A DNA stretch of 64,000 nucleotides from contig OZ219809.1 of the NCBI GenBank assembly GCA_964291375.2, forward strand, positions 372,001-436,000, given 5' to 3'. The notes beneath the pieces are model-generated. The model did not search any database and had not been told where the DNA came from. It was given only the letters and a program-made list of their open reading frames with translations. Positions 60,892 to 64,000 of this stretch are shown piece by piece (position 1 is the first letter of the stretch; every line of letters begins with the position of its first letter). The translations under genes were made by a program, and so were the position numbers. Origin of the DNA: 3107 sp001483205 (GTDB taxonomy: Bacteria; Pseudomonadota; Alphaproteobacteria; Rhodobacterales; Rhodobacteraceae).

Positions 60892-61694
60892 GCGGGCGGT
60901 GGCGTGATCTCAGGGTGCGCGTGGCTTCTGCCGCGGTTCTGGCGGGGGTTGGCGGCGGGGCGGTCTGGGCCGGGGAGCTGTGGTTTGCCCTGCTGGTTGC
61001 CGTCTGTGCGGGTTGCATGATCTGGGAGCTCGCCCGGATGGTCGGCGGTTCTGTCCGGGTGTCGCTTGCGCTGGCGGTTCTGGGGGCGCTCTGCGGGACT
61101 GCTCCGGCCTTTATGCCTGCCGGGGCGGGGGCCGGGGTGATAGCAGGGGCGGGCGGTAGCTATCTTCTGACCGTCCTGTCAATCGTCCTGCCTGCCCTTG
61201 CCGGGGCGGGCCTGCTCCGCGCGGGTCGGTCGCCGTTTGCCGCCTATGCGCTGGCGATCATGGGGGCCTGCGTGATGCTGCTGATGCTGCGCGGCACCGG
61301 ATTGCGGCCGGTCCTGATCCTGCTGGCGGTGGTGGTTGCCACCGATGTCGCCGGATATTTCGCCGGGCGGCTGATCGGCGGGCCGAAAATCTGGCCCCGG
61401 CTCAGTCCGGGCAAGACCTGGGCCGGATCGGTGGCGGGTTGGGGCGCGGCGGCCATCGTCATGCTGGTCGCGGGCGGCGGCCCGGTGGCGGTGGCGCTCG
61501 GGGTTTTCCTGTCCTTCGCTGCGCAGGCCGGGGATGCGGCAGAGAGCGCACTCAAGCGGGCGGCGGGTGTCGGGGATGCCTCAAGCCTGATCCCCGGCCA
61601 TGGCGGGTTTCTGGACCGGTTTGACGGCCTTGTCGGGGCGGCGCTGGCGGTGCTTTTGCTACAGGCGTCCGGTTTCAACATATGGACAGGCTGA
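60888..61694 (+). CDS. cdsA: Phosphatidate cytidylyltransferase
   Basis: Makes CDP-diacylglycerol for phospholipids; polytopic inner-membrane enzyme. 268 residues. The C-terminal signature is VATDVAGYFAGRLIGGPKIW, RLSPGKTWAGSVAGW, and QAGDAAESALKRAAGVGD to GHGGFLDRFDGLV. Start coupled to uppS. Confidence 0.95.
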   Translation: MSGRWRDLRVRVASAAVLAGVGGGAVWAGELWFALLVAVCAGCMIWELARMVGGSVRVSLALAVLGALCGTAPAFMPAGAGAGVIAGAGGSYLLTVLSIVLPALAGAGLLRAGRSPFAAYALAIMGACVMLLMLRGTGLRPVLILLAVVVATDVAGYFAGRLIGGPKIWPRLSPGKTWAGSVAGWGAAAIVMLVAGGGPVAVALGVFLSFAAQAGDAAESALKRAAGVGDASSLIPGHGGFLDRFDGLVGAALAVLLLQASGFNIWTG

Positions 61695-61697
61695 ACC

Positions 61698-62873
61698 ATG
61701 CGCAGGATTTCGATTTTCGGGGCAACGGGGTCTATCGGGCAGAGCACGATTGACCTGATCCGGCGTGCCGCGCCCGGCGCGTATCGGGTTGTGGCGCTGA
61801 CCGGGGGGCGGAACATCGACCGTCTGGCCGATGACGCGCGGGCGCTGGGGGCCGAGATTGCCGTCACCGCCCATGACGCGCTGTATGAGCCGTTGCGGGC
61901 GCGCCTTGAGGGCAGCGGAACCGAGGTTGCCGCCGGGGCCGGGGCTATCGTTGCGGCGGCGGACCGCCCGGCGGATTGGTTCATGTCCGCCATTGTCGGC
62001 ATTGCCGGGCTTGCGCCGGGCCTTCGGGCCTTGCAGCACGGCACCACGCTGGCGCTGGCGAACAAGGAAAGCCTGGTCACCGCCGGGCCGTTGCTGATGG
62101 CGACGGGCAGGCAGAGCGGGGCGACCATCCTGCCGGTGGACAGCGAGCATTCCGCCATCTTTCAGGCGCTGCGCGGCGAAGATGCCGGGACGGTTGAGCG
62201 GGTGATCCTGACGGCCTCGGGCGGGGCGTTCCGTGACCTGCCCCTTGATGACCTGCCCGGTGTCAGCGTTGCGGCGGCGTCATCGCATCCCAACTGGGAC
62301 ATGGGGCAGCGGATCACCATAGACAGCGCGTCGATGTTCAACAAATCCATGGAACTCATCGAAACAAAAGAATATTTCGGCATACCCCCCGACAGGATAG
62401 AGGTTCTTGTCCACCCGCAATCACTGATCCATGCCCTGGTCGGCTTTTGCGATGGCGGCCTGATCGCCCATGTCGGCCCGCCCGACATGCGCCACGCCAT
62501 CGGCTATGCCCTGCACTGGCCAAAGCGCCGCCATTGCCCGGTGGAACGGCTGGATCTGGCCGAAATCGGGCGTCTCGACTTTCGCGCCCCCGATCCGCAA
62601 CGCTATCCGGCGCTTGATCTTGCGCGGGCGGCGATGGCCGAGGGCGGCCTGTCCGGGGCGATTTTCAATGCCGCGAAAGAGTCGGCGCTCGACCACTTCA
62701 TCGCCGGGCGCATCCGCTTCACCGACATGGCGGTCACGGTTCGCGAAACATTGAACGCATTATTGCTCGACAAGGGCCTTGTTCATGCCGATATGACCCT
62801 GGACAATATCCGCGCCGCCGATGGCTCGGCGCGCAGGAAGATGGATGAAATTGTCAGGGATTCAGGCAGATAG
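61698..62873 (+). CDS. dxr: 1-deoxy-D-xylulose 5-phosphate reductoisomerase
   Basis: First committed step of the MEP isoprenoid pathway, supplying IPP for UppS and ubiquinone. 391 residues. NADPH site ISIFGATGSIGQSTIDLIRR, ALANKESLVTAGPLL, PVDSEHSAIFQAL, LTASGGAFRDLPLDDL and DSASMFNKSMELIE. The start MRRISIFG lies 3 bp after the cdsA stop. Confidence 0.97.
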   Translation: MRRISIFGATGSIGQSTIDLIRRAAPGAYRVVALTGGRNIDRLADDARALGAEIAVTAHDALYEPLRARLEGSGTEVAAGAGAIVAAADRPADWFMSAIVGIAGLAPGLRALQHGTTLALANKESLVTAGPLLMATGRQSGATILPVDSEHSAIFQALRGEDAGTVERVILTASGGAFRDLPLDDLPGVSVAAASSHPNWDMGQRITIDSASMFNKSMELIETKEYFGIPPDRIEVLVHPQSLIHALVGFCDGGLIAHVGPPDMRHAIGYALHWPKRRHCPVERLDLAEIGRLDFRAPDPQRYPALDLARAAMAEGGLSGAIFNAAKESALDHFIAGRIRFTDMAVTVRETLNALLLDKGLVHADMTLDNIRAADGSARRKMDEIVRDSGR

Positions 62874-62879
62874 GGTGAC

Positions 62880-64000
62880 ATGTTGGATATATTTGCGGCA
62901 TTTCCGGCTTTTGGCGGTGTTCTGATGATGGTGGTGGCGTTCATCGTTGCCCTGTCGGTGATCGTCGCGGTCCATGAATACGGGCATTATATCGTCGCAC
63001 GCTGGAGCGGGATCAGGGCGGATGTGTTCTCGGTCGGGTTCGGCCCGGTGCTGTGGTCGCGCCATGACAGGTTCGGCACCCGGTGGCAGGTCGCCGCGCT
63101 GCCGTTCGGCGGCTTTGTCCGGTTCAGGGGTGATTCGGATGCGGCATCGAGCGGGCCGTCTGAGGCCACCGCCGCCCTGTCCCCGGAAGAGCTGCGCCAG
63201 ACCATGCACGGCGCGCCGCTATGGGCGCGGGCGGCGACGGTGGCGGCGGGGCCGCTGTTCAACTTTGCGCTGTCGCTGGTTGTTTTTGCGGGCCTTGCGC
63301 TGTCCACCGGCATTCCGAAGCAGCCGTTGAGCATAGCGACACTCCACCCGCTGCCGGGCGGTTCGCTTGAGATGCGCACCGGCGATGTGATGGTCGCGGT
63401 CGAGGGCATCGCGTTCGACGATGAGGATTTCAGCAAGCGGCTGGATGCGCTGCCCGCCGCCGGGCACCGGCAATACACGGTGTTGCGCGATGGCCGCGAG
63501 ATGACGGTTACCGGACCGGCGCTGAGGCCGCCGCGGGTGGGCGGGATCAACCCAACCGGCGCGGCCATTGAGACAGACCTGCGGGAAGGCGATGTGATCT
63601 TGTCGGTTGACGGGGTGGAGATGACGGTCTTTGGTGATCTGATCGCGCCGGTCAATGCAGCCGAAGGCAGGCCGATCACGCTGCGCGTCTGGCGCGAGGG
63701 CGATGTTTTCGATCTGGCCCTGTCACCGGTGCGCCGGGATTTGCCGAAAGCCGGGGGCGGGTTCGAGACCCGATGGCTGATCGGCGTCAACTCGGGCTTT
63801 TTCTTTGCACCGGAGCTTGAGACGCCGGGGGTGTTCGGGGCCGTCGGCCTTGGGGCCGGGCGGATTGCCGATCTGGTGGTGCTGACATTTTCGAGCCTCT
63901 ATCACATGGTGACCGGGGCGATCAGCTCCTGCGGCGTGTCCGGCCCGATTGGTATTGCGCAGATGTCCGGCACCGCGGCCAGCCAGGGGACGATGAGCTT
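62880..64000 (+). CDS. rseP: RIP metalloprotease RseP (partial, 3' end outside window)
   Basis: Site-2 intramembrane protease that cleaves anti-sigma factors and remnant signal peptides. 373 codons are seen. HExxH at H32-H36 (VAVHEYGHYIVARWSGIRA), YFxxGF-type ADVFSVGFGPVLWS, ALPFGGFVRFRGDS, two PDZ-like domains (about 125-290), and the GVSGPIGIAQMSG segment near the window edge. The LDG motif expected near the C-terminus is beyond the window. ATG 62880 begins 6 bp after the dxr stop. Confidence 0.95.
   Translation, partial: MLDIFAAFPAFGGVLMMVVAFIVALSVIVAVHEYGHYIVARWSGIRADVFSVGFGPVLWSRHDRFGTRWQVAALPFGGFVRFRGDSDAASSGPSEATAALSPEELRQTMHGAPLWARAATVAAGPLFNFALSLVVFAGLALSTGIPKQPLSIATLHPLPGGSLEMRTGDVMVAVEGIAFDDEDFSKRLDALPAAGHRQYTVLRDGREMTVTGPALRPPRVGGINPTGAAIETDLREGDVILSVDGVEMTVFGDLIAPVNAAEGRPITLRVWREGDVFDLALSPVRRDLPKAGGGFETRWLIGVNSGFFFAPELETPGVFGAVGLGAGRIADLVVLTFSSLYHMVTGAISSCGVSGPIGIAQMSGTAASQGTMS

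Overview
The window is high-GC chromosomal DNA from an alphaproteobacterium, most likely a member of the Rhodobacteraceae (Rhodobacterales). The evidence is a set of family-typical genes and gene neighbourhoods: the short aa3 oxidase subunit IV, DUF6173, DUF1489 and DUF4167 proteins, fhs-chorismate mutase-folD, prfA-prmC-DUF4167, a B12-dependent ribonucleotide reductase, and pyrH-frr-uppS-cdsA-dxr-rseP. I saw no phage, plasmid or CRISPR module. Genus cannot be settled from what is here.

Layout. 1-8.4 kb: a Nit-type amidase (cut by the window edge), comF, a methyltransferase, hemH, riboflavin synthase, a long aminopeptidase P, DUF6173 and a 46-residue oxidase subunit. 8.4-16 kb: carB, then acetoacetyl-CoA synthetase plus a beta-keto acid cleavage enzyme, then an IS5-family (IS427-type) element sitting inside an older repeat. 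16-22.8 kb: a corrinoid protein operon with YbjQ and DUF1638, and a 1156-residue outer-membrane protein. 22.9-26.9 kb: DUF4167, prmC, prfA, mazG. 27-34.6 kb: a TPP riboswitch followed by ten tightly coupled thiamin genes (thiD-O-S-G-E-F, a ThiY-like binding protein, tenA, ThiZ, ThiX). 35-42 kb: a winged-helix protein, folD, chorismate mutase, fhs, DUF1489, nrdJ. 42-49 kb: a lipoprotein subtilase with a probable autotransporter domain, a BON/OmpA envelope protein, ubiA and rsmE. 49.8-56 kb: dnaJ, dnaK, alkB, cysQ, kdsB, then three tRNAs. 56.5-64 kb: a small HTH-like protein, miaA, and the pyrH-frr-uppS-cdsA-dxr-rseP cluster (rseP cut by the edge).

The most unusual feature is the intergenic DNA. 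About 5 kb, in roughly sixteen gaps, is a mosaic of short non-coding modules. These include (i) ends reading GACCTCTGCAT, several closed by the inverted form ATGCAGAGGTC to give MITE-like units of about 175-215 bp; (ii) the 16-bp palindrome CTTATCCGCGGATAAG, 11 perfect copies, one one-sided variant and one variant changed symmetrically in both arms; (iii) hairpins whose two arms change together between copies; (iv) a duplicated ~120-bp unit carrying two LacI-type operator-like sites 21 bp apart. None of these modules falls inside a conserved gene. The IS copy has landed inside one of them with a TA duplication, so the repeat family is older than that insertion.
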